A DNA stretch of 64,000 nt from Candidatus Poribacteria bacterium (GTDB lineage Bacteria; Poribacteria; WGA-4E; PCPOR2b): the NCBI GenBank assembly GCA_022826645.1, contig JAJDUM010000100.1:1-64000 (forward strand), read 5' to 3'. Position numbers and translations under genes: made by a program. Positions 34,459 to 42,709 of the stretch are shown here, in pieces. Each line of letters opens with the position of its first letter. Position 1 is the first letter of the stretch. The notes beneath the pieces were generated by a model. That model saw nothing but the letters and a program-made list of their open reading frames with translations. It was not told where the DNA came from and searched no databases.

Positions 34459-35403
34459 TCATCGTCCTACACGTTCAAAGAGCGTCGGTGTTTGGTGCAT
34501 GTGTTCAATAATTGCCTTCGCCTGTGCCTCAGTGGCGGTGGCGATTGGGGGACGCATGGCGTAGGTCTCTGCAAATCCCATCCCATAAAATACCACTTGA
34601 TTGCGTGCCATCCAATGGAGGTCTGGCAGTGTGAGGCCACTCTGTGCGTCCGCCTCCAACATCTTAATCACTTCCAGGTAATTGTTCTCGTCGAGTAGCT
34701 CAAACATGCGTTGTCCATGCTTGGGGTTATAGATCCCGGCAAACTCACCTTGGTTGGGGAAGTGATGGAAGAAGATGTAATGAGTGAACATGCCACCTCC
34801 GGTGATACCCATCCGTCCAGAGAACCTACGGACCAACTCCATGCGATTGTCTAATATGTAGATGTCGTCCTTGATACCGATAAATTGTTCATCTTCGCAA
34901 AGTTCCTCAAAGCGCTGAACGGGCAGCATGGTTTGGGAAGGAGTGCTCCAAGGTACCGGCAATGCCACCGCCAACAGAGGGATTTCGGTTTCTTTGGCAA
35001 CGGCACGGATGTATTCTACGTAGAGTTCGCCACAGTGGGAGGGGTTTTGCAGGCAATGTTCTGGGAGATGCACGAACGCTGCGTGTGCGCCTATTTCCTC
35101 AAACGCTTGCACTGTCTTGATCGCCTCGTGCAAGGGACCGCCACCTGTGCAGGAGATGAACACCGCGTCGTCACGCACCACTTCGGTCACCGTGCGTGTC
35201 ACGTCCACAATCTCCTCACTCGTAACAAAATCGAGTTGGGAATAGGTGAAGGTCAGACAAAAGTTTTGAGTGTCGTTCTCTAAGTGCCAAGCGACATATT
35301 GCGCCAATCCTGCATGGTCAATCGAATAATCATCGCGATACAAAATCGGTAAGGGGACCATCTGACGATGAATCCGATTGCGAATGCCGTCGTAATGATT
35401 CAT
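34459..35403 (-). CDS. Dihydrodipicolinate-synthase-family aldolase/lyase
   Basis: A 314-residue class I aldolase of the DapA/NanA superfamily. It has an N-terminal RQMVPLPILYRDDYSID and the Schiff-base lysine region FIGIKDDIYIL. The residues aligned with the Y-N-x-P loop of true DapA read L-P-V-P-W, so the acid/base Tyr is not conserved. This argues against lysine biosynthesis and for a sugar-acid or keto-acid aldolase/dehydratase. TTGTCTGG-type allosteric residues were not assigned. AAGGAG precedes the ATG by 6 bases. It is convergent with the symporter gene (21 bases apart), which might import its substrate; that link is speculative. Confidence 0.82.
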   Translation of the reverse strand: MNHYDGIRNRIHRQMVPLPILYRDDYSIDHAGLAQYVAWHLENDTQNFCLTFTYSQLDFVTSEEIVDVTRTVTEVVRDDAVFISCTGGGPLHEAIKTVQAFEEIGAHAAFVHLPEHCLQNPSHCGELYVEYIRAVAKETEIPLLAVALPVPWSTPSQTMLPVQRFEELCEDEQFIGIKDDIYILDNRMELVRRFSGRMGITGGGMFTHYIFFHHFPNQGEFAGIYNPKHGQRMFELLDENNYLEVIKMLEADAQSGLTLPDLHWMARNQVVFYGMGFAETYAMRPPIATATEAQAKAIIEHMHQTPTLFERVGR

Positions 35404-35477
35404 AATCTTCTCCTTATCTCATGGGACAACATCGAAAGTCCTTGGGTAAATTGATTGCATTAATACCAACTTACCAA

Positions 35478-37406
35478 TCAGAACAGGAACCGGTATGTTG
35501 GAATATTCCAGATAGCACCACGTAACGACCAGAATCCACCGATGACAAACTCACCCAGAATCAAGCCCAGAAATAGTGGTATCGCCTTTTGATGCGTTTT
35601 GATGCCACCCAACTTTAGCAGAATCAGTTTCAGCAACCAACTCACAAAAATTGAACCCCAGAACACGTTCATTGACCAACTGCTCGATACCGCAAATCCC
35701 GCCGGATGGAACACCCACCAGATAAAACGCATCCGCATCACCATTAGAAACAGGGTTGTCATCATGCCGAAGATCAGTCCACCCATTGCGCCGTAGTTCG
35801 GGGAGAGCGGGTGATATAACCACGACTGTAAATTATTGAACGGCCGCCACGCATACCCTATAGCGCCGGAGTATCTATAGCCATCGCTGAGATAAGCCCA
35901 AAATGCAACCGGTCCCGTCAATGCAATTGCGACAATCATCCCCCACAACAGGCGTCGGTGGCTTGCCCGCGCACGTTCCATCAGTTTGAATCCTTCAAGC
36001 TGATGAGGCATCACATGCCCACGATAAGCACGATTGAAGAAGTGGAAAAGCCCGTACATGGTCAACTCATTGGCGTTGAGAACACGAGTCCCTAGTGCCT
36101 TGACCAGCGTTGTGTCCGGTCCTGAGAAATGCAGGTCGTGGACCGGGGATCCTAACTCCGCGCGCATCCGTGTAATCGCTGTCGATATCGCGTAGTAGAT
36201 GAGGAAAAAGAGGAAGCTACTCCACAGTGCCATCCCTACCTGATGGCAGAAAAAGAGAAGTCCGGCGAAGACAAAAATCAGTCCGATCAGTGCAGCGCGG
36301 TAACTCATCGGTTCCTCCGCTGCCTCCCCACTCACACCTCTGATGGCAGCGGAAACAACCCGCTTCAGATGGTGCCGCGTCATCCAAAGCGCGATGAGAA
36401 ATAGCCCCAAATACGCACCGGTGGTCTGTTGTTCGATATAGGGAAATTCTGGGATGGAGTGCAAGCCGAGGACGTTTGCGAGAATCCGCTCTGCTTTCCA
36501 GAACAGGTAGAAGAACCAACAGGCGAATGAGAGATCGAGCGGGATTAAGAACCCGAGTCCAACCGCATACGGAAAAACGGCGACCGGTGTCCAGCCTATC
36601 GCATTCCACGGTTTGTTTGTGAAAAAGGGACGGAGGTCGTAGAGGCGTCCACCCAGACCGGGGATAATTGGATACAGAAAATGAAGTCCGTTGAGTATAT
36701 CGAGTCCTGCCCCCAGTCCAAACCCAATCCACATCATTCGGTTCGAGAGAAAAGAGGAGCGTCCATCGGTCATCTGAAGCGGAAGTTGAATGATTGGATA
36801 ACTCAGTTTCTCTGCCTCTGTCCACGGTCTGCGTACCAAGACATTGATGCAAAGCATCCCGAATACCAGTAGAAAAATGAACCCCGACCAGATGAGGATG
36901 GGGGTTATCCATGCCCTTACGACCTGAGTTACATAAAAACTGGACTCGCCTTCGGCGAACCCTTTCAGAATCTCCTTGTCTTGGACCGCGAGCCAATGCG
37001 GGATAAATCGCCAGAAGAGTTCCGCCCATTCGTTCTCCGGGCGCGCATACCAGAACGGTCCCACTAAGACCGCCATCAGCACCCGCATCATGTCGAGTCC
37101 CGCAATTCCGGAGGAGATCGACAGCATCACATAGACAATCAGTAATTCGCCTTGATTCAGCGCAGCGTGCGGGGCGATCTGTTTGAATAGTAGATTCAGC
37201 AGGAGCAGGACGAATAGGATAAAAACAATATTGAAAAAGAGGGAGACAGTCGTCGAGGTGGCTTCGCCGGAAGCGATCCAATAAGCGTTGGCGGGAAGAA
37301 GTAAGGTGCCGATAACCACGGCTCTCCATCGCGTTCGGTTCGCGGGTTGAGAGTCGTGGCTTGGCTGCGGGCGGATCGAATCATCCTGTTCTGTGTTTTT
37401 AAGCAT
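35478..37406 (-). CDS. Large polytopic membrane protein (DUF6785/DUF6784-like)
   Basis: A 642-residue inner-membrane protein with about 13-14 membrane segments and a hydrophilic N-terminus of ~25 residues. Recognisable features are GELLIVYVMLSISSGIAGLDMM, RPWTEAEKLSYPIIQLPLQMT and ARASHRRLLWGM. The pattern resembles uncharacterised proteins frequent in Planctomycetes-like genomes and is loosely similar to oligopeptide transporters. Function is not established. It follows the DapA-like gene region on the same strand 74 bases away, so it may be first in that unit, with DapA-like as the second gene. AGGGAT precedes the ATG. Confidence 0.72.
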   Translation of the reverse strand: MLKNTEQDDSIRPQPSHDSQPANRTRWRAVVIGTLLLPANAYWIASGEATSTTVSLFFNIVFILFVLLLLNLLFKQIAPHAALNQGELLIVYVMLSISSGIAGLDMMRVLMAVLVGPFWYARPENEWAELFWRFIPHWLAVQDKEILKGFAEGESSFYVTQVVRAWITPILIWSGFIFLLVFGMLCINVLVRRPWTEAEKLSYPIIQLPLQMTDGRSSFLSNRMMWIGFGLGAGLDILNGLHFLYPIIPGLGGRLYDLRPFFTNKPWNAIGWTPVAVFPYAVGLGFLIPLDLSFACWFFYLFWKAERILANVLGLHSIPEFPYIEQQTTGAYLGLFLIALWMTRHHLKRVVSAAIRGVSGEAAEEPMSYRAALIGLIFVFAGLLFFCHQVGMALWSSFLFFLIYYAISTAITRMRAELGSPVHDLHFSGPDTTLVKALGTRVLNANELTMYGLFHFFNRAYRGHVMPHQLEGFKLMERARASHRRLLWGMIVAIALTGPVAFWAYLSDGYRYSGAIGYAWRPFNNLQSWLYHPLSPNYGAMGGLIFGMMTTLFLMVMRMRFIWWVFHPAGFAVSSSWSMNVFWGSIFVSWLLKLILLKLGGIKTHQKAIPLFLGLILGEFVIGGFWSLRGAIWNIPTYRFLF

Positions 37407-37493
37407 TCATATCCCTATTGCTGGTTACTCGGTGCAAATCCAGGTCCGGGGTGCCTTAATCAATAACCTCAATTGCGCGGGGATGGCTTAGAT

Positions 37494-39017
37494 TCACTTC
37501 TGATTTCGGACCCAACCCCAGAATAGATTGTCGCGTTGGTTGCCTGCGTCCAGATACTCGGCTTTTAAACGCGAAAGTTCATCATCCTTGTAGTCCTCAA
37601 TCGGTTGGCCATCGCTATCCAGTTCGATACCGTATTGGCCCGCGGCATTGATTCCAAAAATGGCGTTTTTCACTGGACCGTCTGCGGGCCCCAACGGTTC
37701 CAGATCGTGTTTGTCCTGCAAGTCTGCCGGGATCTCGATACGGCGTAACGCCTCGATCTGCCATTGTGGGGAGCCTGCCCAGATTGAATCGGTCCCCCAC
37801 AGTACGTGGCTGGTGCCTAACCCCTTGACCAATATCCCCAACATCGCCGCCGCAAGCCTCGGATGCGTAATCGCCAGTGCGCCGAACGACAGACCGATAT
37901 CAGCGTACACATTCGACACACCGTATTTTTCGGGGATAGTAGCCATCTCGTCAATCCACGGCAAACGTCCAGTCTGTTCAAATGCTTCGCTCACTCCACG
38001 CGCGTCACGCCACATCTTCAAGCCAGCGTGATAGATATGGAAATTCAGGTGGGGCCAATCTTGGGCAGCCTTTCCCAGATCATCCAACGTCGCATAGTGC
38101 CAGTTTGGGATCCGCTCGTAGTCGACCGGCAGCACCCCCTTGTGGACGCAGATATTTCGGACGCCGTACTTCTGAGCTTTCTCGTAGGTTGGGTAGGTCA
38201 GATCCTCGTCGTCCATGCGCCACGGTTTGTCGAAGGTAGGTTCTGCACCCAGAACGTCGCCGATGGTGTAACCCTTCCACGAATCCACCTTGAGCTCCGT
38301 GGCAGCGCGATCCATCGCTTCCAGATATTCAGGAACGCTGGGCCAAATCACTCCGTGCGCCAGCATCCGTCGCGTACCAGATAAGCGATTAACCAGATTG
38401 CGTGTGGCAACCATCTGATCGTCGGACAACAGTATCTTATAGGGATCGACCGATGGCGATGTGCTAAGCAGCGCGATTGTGGTGTCGCTGTCGAAGAACA
38501 TGTCCTTAAGGTAGTAGTCGAACTTGTAATACTTCAGATCAAGTTTCTGTTCGACCAGTTCTGGGTTCCACGGTATCTGAGATTGGTTGTTACCACGGGC
38601 GGCGTCCCGTATCCAAAGTTGACCTTCCCACCTGTAGTCATCGTGGACGTGATGGGTGTGAACGTCAAAGATGAATTGGTCCGCAGTCTCCTCTTTTCGC
38701 GCCCGTGCTGCATCTAGATCCTCAGCTTCGTCAACATTTACATTGTAGACCTCACCGTGCACCTGATTCATCGCTAAAAACGCAGCGGCCATACCGCTGG
38801 AAGAGCGGAGGTAGATTCGGCTAGGAATTCCCAGACGCCGAGCGTACAGATCTGCGTCCTCCTGAATAAGCAATTCAACCTGTGCCTGCTCTTGGGTTTG
38901 CGGTGGTGGAAAGCACTCTCCGCTGGAGATCACCTGCGTTGGCACAGGGCATTCGACCTGCTTCTGGTATGCGCGCTGTAGGTGCTGAAGTTGATGATCG
39001 GTGAGCCACATGGACAT
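37494..39017 (-). CDS. Amidohydrolase-superfamily TIM-barrel hydrolase
   Basis: A 507-residue metal hydrolase of the amidohydrolase_2-type group. The H-x-H metal pair is in FDVHTHHVHDDY, NFHIYHAGLKMW supplies a further His, and HVLWGTDSIWAGSPQWQ supplies the terminal Asp. Residues 1-80 form an extra N-terminal helical cap rich in Gln. Enzymes of this branch act as decarboxylases or hydrolases on aromatic or carboxylate substrates. The start is taken as ATG 39017 (MSMWLTD). It has a weak ribosome site, and ATG 39011 is equally possible. It lies 59 bases after the 133-residue unknown gene and probably forms a transcript with that gene and the PhyH at 39484. Confidence 0.82.
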   Translation of the reverse strand: MSMWLTDHQLQHLQRAYQKQVECPVPTQVISSGECFPPPQTQEQAQVELLIQEDADLYARRLGIPSRIYLRSSSGMAAAFLAMNQVHGEVYNVNVDEAEDLDAARARKEETADQFIFDVHTHHVHDDYRWEGQLWIRDAARGNNQSQIPWNPELVEQKLDLKYYKFDYYLKDMFFDSDTTIALLSTSPSVDPYKILLSDDQMVATRNLVNRLSGTRRMLAHGVIWPSVPEYLEAMDRAATELKVDSWKGYTIGDVLGAEPTFDKPWRMDDEDLTYPTYEKAQKYGVRNICVHKGVLPVDYERIPNWHYATLDDLGKAAQDWPHLNFHIYHAGLKMWRDARGVSEAFEQTGRLPWIDEMATIPEKYGVSNVYADIGLSFGALAITHPRLAAAMLGILVKGLGTSHVLWGTDSIWAGSPQWQIEALRRIEIPADLQDKHDLEPLGPADGPVKNAIFGINAAGQYGIELDSDGQPIEDYKDDELSRLKAEYLDAGNQRDNLFWGWVRNQK

Positions 39018-39076
39018 GAGGTTTCTCTGAACGATTTGGGGTGTGTATTAATGTGAGAATTCTATACTGAAAGTCG

Positions 39077-39478
39077 TCAGGTCGAACATATAGGACACTG
39101 AATAACCTGTCCATTGTTTGGTTCCGGATGTTCCTTGTTATCCAACTTCCCGTCGGGCCCCTCTAATTGATGCCACATCGTGCATTGCTGTCTGAACGCT
39201 GCCTCGGTTGATTCAACATATTGAAAAGAAAAAACGCGGTAATTGGAGTCGAGCCAACCTTTCAGCATCTCCGAGAGATTGCTGTCTGTACGACCAATAA
39301 GGGCACGGTAGTGCGCGTATTTTGGGGTCTCCTCGATTCGCCGAAGCAGAAAAACCGCGGGACCCGTGTTGTTGATAACAGTGTCGATAACACAATCCGT
39401 TAATTGAAATGGCCCCTCCATCTCGGTATCCTCGGTCGGGTGTAGGGAATAACGATCGTTGTTCCCTACGAGCTGCAT
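39077..39478 (-). CDS. Small unknown protein with C-terminal C-x-x-C
   Basis: A 133-residue soluble protein not recognised as any family. It ends with QVIQCPICST, a C-P-I-C motif suited to a metal site. The middle contains VFLLRRIEETPKYAHYRALIGRT and a WLDSNYRVFSFQYVES strand, which gives a compact alpha/beta look. Its ATG lies 5 bases after the stop of the PhyH gene, with an AGGA overlapping that stop. It is thus the second gene in a PhyH, unknown, amidohydrolase series. A structural or electron-carrier role for the PhyH is possible but unsupported. Confidence 0.6.
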   Translation of the reverse strand: MQLVGNNDRYSLHPTEDTEMEGPFQLTDCVIDTVINNTGPAVFLLRRIEETPKYAHYRALIGRTDSNLSEMLKGWLDSNYRVFSFQYVESTEAAFRQQCTMWHQLEGPDGKLDNKEHPEPNNGQVIQCPICST

Positions 39479-39483
39479 AAGTC

Positions 39484-40311
39484 CTATCCATGAAAGAACT
39501 TTATGCGTTCGGCGGATTTACCGGTCACCGTATCGGGAGAAAGTGCGTCCTCTCCGAACACTATCGGAAATGTATCGCCCGTAACTACCGATCGGGTTGT
39601 AACATCCATATAGGTTGCGCTGAACGCTCGACGGGGTGATGTAGTTGTATTAACACCCGAACGATGCAGCAAGAAGTTGTGCAGCAGAATGGCCTCTCCA
39701 GCTTCCGCTTCTAAGTCAATTACATCTTCGTCTCGGGTATATTTCGCTTGGTCCTCCTCCGAAGTAAAGTGCCTTTCGTTGAGAATCCCCAGATTATTGC
39801 TGCCCGGCACAATTTGCATACAACCGCTGTGCACAGTCGCCGCATCGAAGGCGGTCCACACCGTCGTGGTCGGATTGGTATCAATTTTCCAACCAACCCC
39901 GATATCTTGGTGCCATACTAACTCTGTCCCACGCTCGGCAGGTTTGTTCATGAACATAGAGCGAAAAACCGCAACATCTTCCCCAATGTAGCGACGGGTA
40001 ATTTGACGGATGAGAGGATGCTGCATGTACGCAAGAAAAAGCGGGTCCTGTTCCAAATCATCAATGCGTCGGTAGTTTAGGGTCGCTTCTTCGTTCCCTA
40101 CGGTACGTGTCATAGCGGTCCCTGTATGCCGCGGATCAAGTTGAAAGCGCATGTTATCATAGCGGATTTTGCCCAGCATAATATCGTCTATCCGCTGCTG
40201 GATCGCAGCCAGTTCGTCGGGTGACAGCAGTTTCCCCAGACGCAGATACCCCTGCTCCATGAATTGATCGTGGTGTTGGTCTTCAAACGAGGAAAGCGTT
40301 TCCAATGGCAT
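39484..40311 (-). CDS. PhyH-family Fe(II)/2-oxoglutarate dioxygenase
   Basis: A 275-residue PhyH protein. The iron triad is HQD in LVWHQDIGVG, with the distal His in FLLHRSGVNTTTS and R in SPRRAFSATY. The core strand reads HSGCMQIVPGSNN, with Asn where most have His. AAGGAG and a second AAGG-like site precede the ATG. The gene is first in a minus-strand unit followed by a 133-residue unknown and an amidohydrolase, so the dioxygenase may prepare a substrate for hydrolysis. The TRTVGNEEATLNYRR segment before the core is longer than in its neighbours. Confidence 0.87.
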   Translation of the reverse strand: MPLETLSSFEDQHHDQFMEQGYLRLGKLLSPDELAAIQQRIDDIMLGKIRYDNMRFQLDPRHTGTAMTRTVGNEEATLNYRRIDDLEQDPLFLAYMQHPLIRQITRRYIGEDVAVFRSMFMNKPAERGTELVWHQDIGVGWKIDTNPTTTVWTAFDAATVHSGCMQIVPGSNNLGILNERHFTSEEDQAKYTRDEDVIDLEAEAGEAILLHNFLLHRSGVNTTTSPRRAFSATYMDVTTRSVVTGDTFPIVFGEDALSPDTVTGKSAERIKFFHG

Positions 40312-40343
40312 TGCCTTAATCTCCTTGTATTCTACTTGTTCTA

Positions 40344-40360
40344 GGCATACTCAGTATGCC
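40344..40360. repeat. Palindromic intergenic repeat, copy 2
   Basis: GGCATAC-TCA-GTATGCC, identical to the element at 8074-8090 except for one loop base, and sharing flanking TA and GTA. It lies upstream of the PhyH gene at 39484. Confidence 0.55.
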
Positions 40361-40485
40361 GTAGCCCTTGTGCATTATGCTTTAACTGAGTTTCCTTCCC
40401 GGTATAGGTGTCACGACAGGTTTTAAGAAATTTCACTATTCTTGACCATGGGGTATCAGGTAACGTCAGCGTCGGCATATACCCA

Positions 40486-41490
40486 TTACGCCACCCGATA
40501 CTTTTCAATCACAGCCGTGTCCACTGTGATACCAAGCCCTGGACCCTCCGGCACCAGAAAGTGCCCTGCCTTAATTGTTAGTCCTTCTTTAACAACGTCG
40601 GCGACGCGGATGTGGGGCAACTCGTCGCAGGGAAGCGTCGCGCTGGGCAGCGTACATTGCACATGGACGGAATAGGCAGCCATTATACTCAAGCAGAGCC
40701 CCCCTATCTGTACCCAGCAAGGCACATCTGCGGCTTCAGCCAATGCAGCAGATTTGCGTACCTGCTGGGCAGGTCCACCCAAGTTCAGGTAGTCGATGCA
40801 CTCTGCCTTGAGTGCTGCCAGGACGGCGTCCGGAGGTCCCAAGTGTAGTGCTTGGGGGATGTGGGTTTTCTCGCGCAACAGGCGATACCCATCCAAGTTA
40901 TGGGTTAGGATCGGGTCCTCAAAGTTGGCAACCGTTCCGAACGGTTCAAGTTGTTCCGCCAAACGTGCTGCAACGTGTGGGTACTTGAATCCCATGTTTG
41001 GATCCAGGCCGACGGTGTAATCGGGACCTGCTACCTCCTTGATGAGGCGCACCGTTTCCACAACGTCCGCCGCACGTGCCTTGAGTTTATGGTTGGTAAA
41101 CCCTAAACGTGCGCCTACTTCTGCTTCCGCAGCGGTCTCATGCGGTTCCATCGTGGTAGACCAGTAGGAGACTGGTACCTCGTCACGCACCTTCTGACCG
41201 AAAAAGCGGTGAACAGGAATGCCGTACATCTGACCGGTGATATCCAACAAAGCGCAGTCGAACCCATCGGGCTGGGCGAATGGGTCTAATGCCAAGACCT
41301 CCTGATCGAGGTAAGACTGCGCCGTGACCTCGTGTAGAGATCGTGTGCCAAGATACTCTCCCCAGCCTTCAATCCCTTCATCGGTCTGAATGCGGCAGAG
41401 GGTAATGTCGTAGATCTTGGGAACGTATTTAGCAATCGGTGGGATGGGAGGGATTTCTACCTCGTAAAGATCAACTTGTGTGATTTTCAT
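40486..41490 (-). CDS. Enolase-superfamily (mandelate racemase/MLE-like) enzyme
   Basis: A 334-residue enolase-superfamily protein. The N-terminal capping domain precedes a TIM barrel with the K-x-K base pair (NHKLKARA) and metal ligands in VGLDPNMGF and ANFEDPI. The third ligand, normally Glu/Asp in a G-E strand, is not obvious: the site reads LHLGPPDA. The late base region WVQIGGLCLS is present. Function could be racemase, cycloisomerase or sugar-acid dehydratase. AGAGGC precedes the ATG by 7 bases. It lies on the same strand as the C45 peptidase gene, with a 133-base gap holding nested palindromes. Confidence 0.83.
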   Translation of the reverse strand: MKITQVDLYEVEIPPIPPIAKYVPKIYDITLCRIQTDEGIEGWGEYLGTRSLHEVTAQSYLDQEVLALDPFAQPDGFDCALLDITGQMYGIPVHRFFGQKVRDEVPVSYWSTTMEPHETAAEAEVGARLGFTNHKLKARAADVVETVRLIKEVAGPDYTVGLDPNMGFKYPHVAARLAEQLEPFGTVANFEDPILTHNLDGYRLLREKTHIPQALHLGPPDAVLAALKAECIDYLNLGGPAQQVRKSAALAEAADVPCWVQIGGLCLSIMAAYSVHVQCTLPSATLPCDELPHIRVADVVKEGLTIKAGHFLVPEGPGLGITVDTAVIEKYRVA

Positions 41491-41520
41491 CCGTAAGCCT
41501 CTTTTTGAAAGAGTTATTTC

Positions 41521-41597
41521 GCGGGAGTGTTCTTTTGTGCCATCCCGATAAAACCGGGATACTCCCCTCCCGCAAACTAATCCCGATACATCGGGAT
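41521..41597. repeat. Nested inverted repeats between enolase-superfamily and C45 genes
   Basis: GCGGGAG (41521-41527) pairs with CTCCCGC (41567-41573), enclosing ATCCCG/CGGGAT (41542-41560). A second palindrome, ATCCCGAT-AC-ATCGGGAT, lies at 41580-41597. Both inner elements share ATCCCGAT, which suggests a repeated palindromic unit. No T-run follows. Confidence 0.55.
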
Positions 41598-41623
41598 GCT
41601 ACATTTGTCAGATTGCCCAATGA

Positions 41624-42649
41624 TTACAGTTGGATTTCCTGATAGGTGTCTTGGCACGGATTACCATCTACAAACAACACTCGCCGACTCTGTGGGATTC
41701 CAATCATCGAATATTCTGTATGCGAATCATCTGTTCCACCGTGACGGCAGATACTTGGGTCACCGTGATGCTGCAGAATCGCTTGCATGTCGTCCAGACT
41801 GTAGTCAGGCAAATCGGAGAGACTCTGTTCCAGAAAATACTGTCTCGCTTTGGCATTGCATTTCCCGCTTTCGGTACGACGGTCAGCATCAGCGAGCGTC
41901 GGGAGCTGGTAGTAGTTGACGCAGTTCATGTGTCGGGTCTCCGGTGCTGGCTTGCGTATCTGCACGATCGGGCATGGTGCTTCAATGGAACACATCACGC
42001 CATCCGCGTCTACGGCAACGTGACTGTACCCCTTGCCTCGCGTCGGGAGTCGGGACAATCGCCGCACGAATTCCGATGTCGTGCGGCTCTGCATCAGACA
42101 CTCGTAAGCCCAAAGCCGTATCGGGACGAAATCATCGCTCTGTTGGAAAACGCTGCCAACCGAGGAGTGTCCTACCGCTACACCTTCAGCGTTCATACCA
42201 TCGGTGGTCGCTACCATACCGCAGAAGGTAAAAACTGTCGTAGGAATTGCATCGTTTCGGTGGATAACTCGCGCACACGCAGGTCGTCGCTCATCCTTGG
42301 CAAGCCCATCGTTGTTCTTGCCCCAGAGCGGACCATCTTTCCCGTCCTTAAATACGATGTTCGTGCACCCCTCATCAACCACCAGTTCATTCGCGTACAT
42401 CGGGAGATTCAGTTGGAAAACCGTATTGAGGGGGATATCTGCGCCGGCTGCCGTTCCTTCAATTTCCGCGAGAACCGCTGGTAGATAAGTTTTCAGTGTC
42501 TCTAAAAAGCGTGGAAACCGCTGTGCCCAAAGGGTACTGTCAATCTTTGGTGGAAAGAGAGCAAGGTGTTCGCGAATCTCCTCGCGCAACGTCTCACCGG
42601 TGAGGTTACCAATTTCGCGGGGTGAACCTGAGACTTCAATGACTTTCAT
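41624..42649 (-). CDS. C45-family Ntn hydrolase (acyl-CoA:6-APA acyltransferase-like)
   Basis: A 341-residue protein of the peptidase C45 group. The likely catalytic Cys is in VDEGCTNIVF near residue 95. Downstream motifs include GPLWGKNNDG, TVFTFCGMVATTDGMN and AVDADGVMCSIEA, typical of self-processing Ntn hydrolases that cleave at the Cys to expose a nucleophile. Known members hydrolyse or transfer acyl amides. No signal peptide is seen. AAGGAAAT precedes the ATG. Its stop is followed by the palindromes before the enolase-superfamily gene. Substrate unknown. Confidence 0.8.
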   Translation of the reverse strand: MKVIEVSGSPREIGNLTGETLREEIREHLALFPPKIDSTLWAQRFPRFLETLKTYLPAVLAEIEGTAAGADIPLNTVFQLNLPMYANELVVDEGCTNIVFKDGKDGPLWGKNNDGLAKDERRPACARVIHRNDAIPTTVFTFCGMVATTDGMNAEGVAVGHSSVGSVFQQSDDFVPIRLWAYECLMQSRTTSEFVRRLSRLPTRGKGYSHVAVDADGVMCSIEAPCPIVQIRKPAPETRHMNCVNYYQLPTLADADRRTESGKCNAKARQYFLEQSLSDLPDYSLDDMQAILQHHGDPSICRHGGTDDSHTEYSMIGIPQSRRVLFVDGNPCQDTYQEIQL

Positions 42650-42709
42650 GGTATTTCCTTGAGATGAAACATTGAGACTAAAAGGCTCCGCTTTCTCTGC
42701 TGTGGGGGA

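Noticed and set aside
36217-37329. 370-residue frame on the minus strand
   Set aside because: A frame-shadow of the 642-residue membrane protein, whose hydrophobic pattern and codon frame are clearly the real one.
41630-42484. 284-residue plus-strand frame
   Set aside because: Antisense to the C45 hydrolase gene; the minus-strand product has the catalytic motifs.
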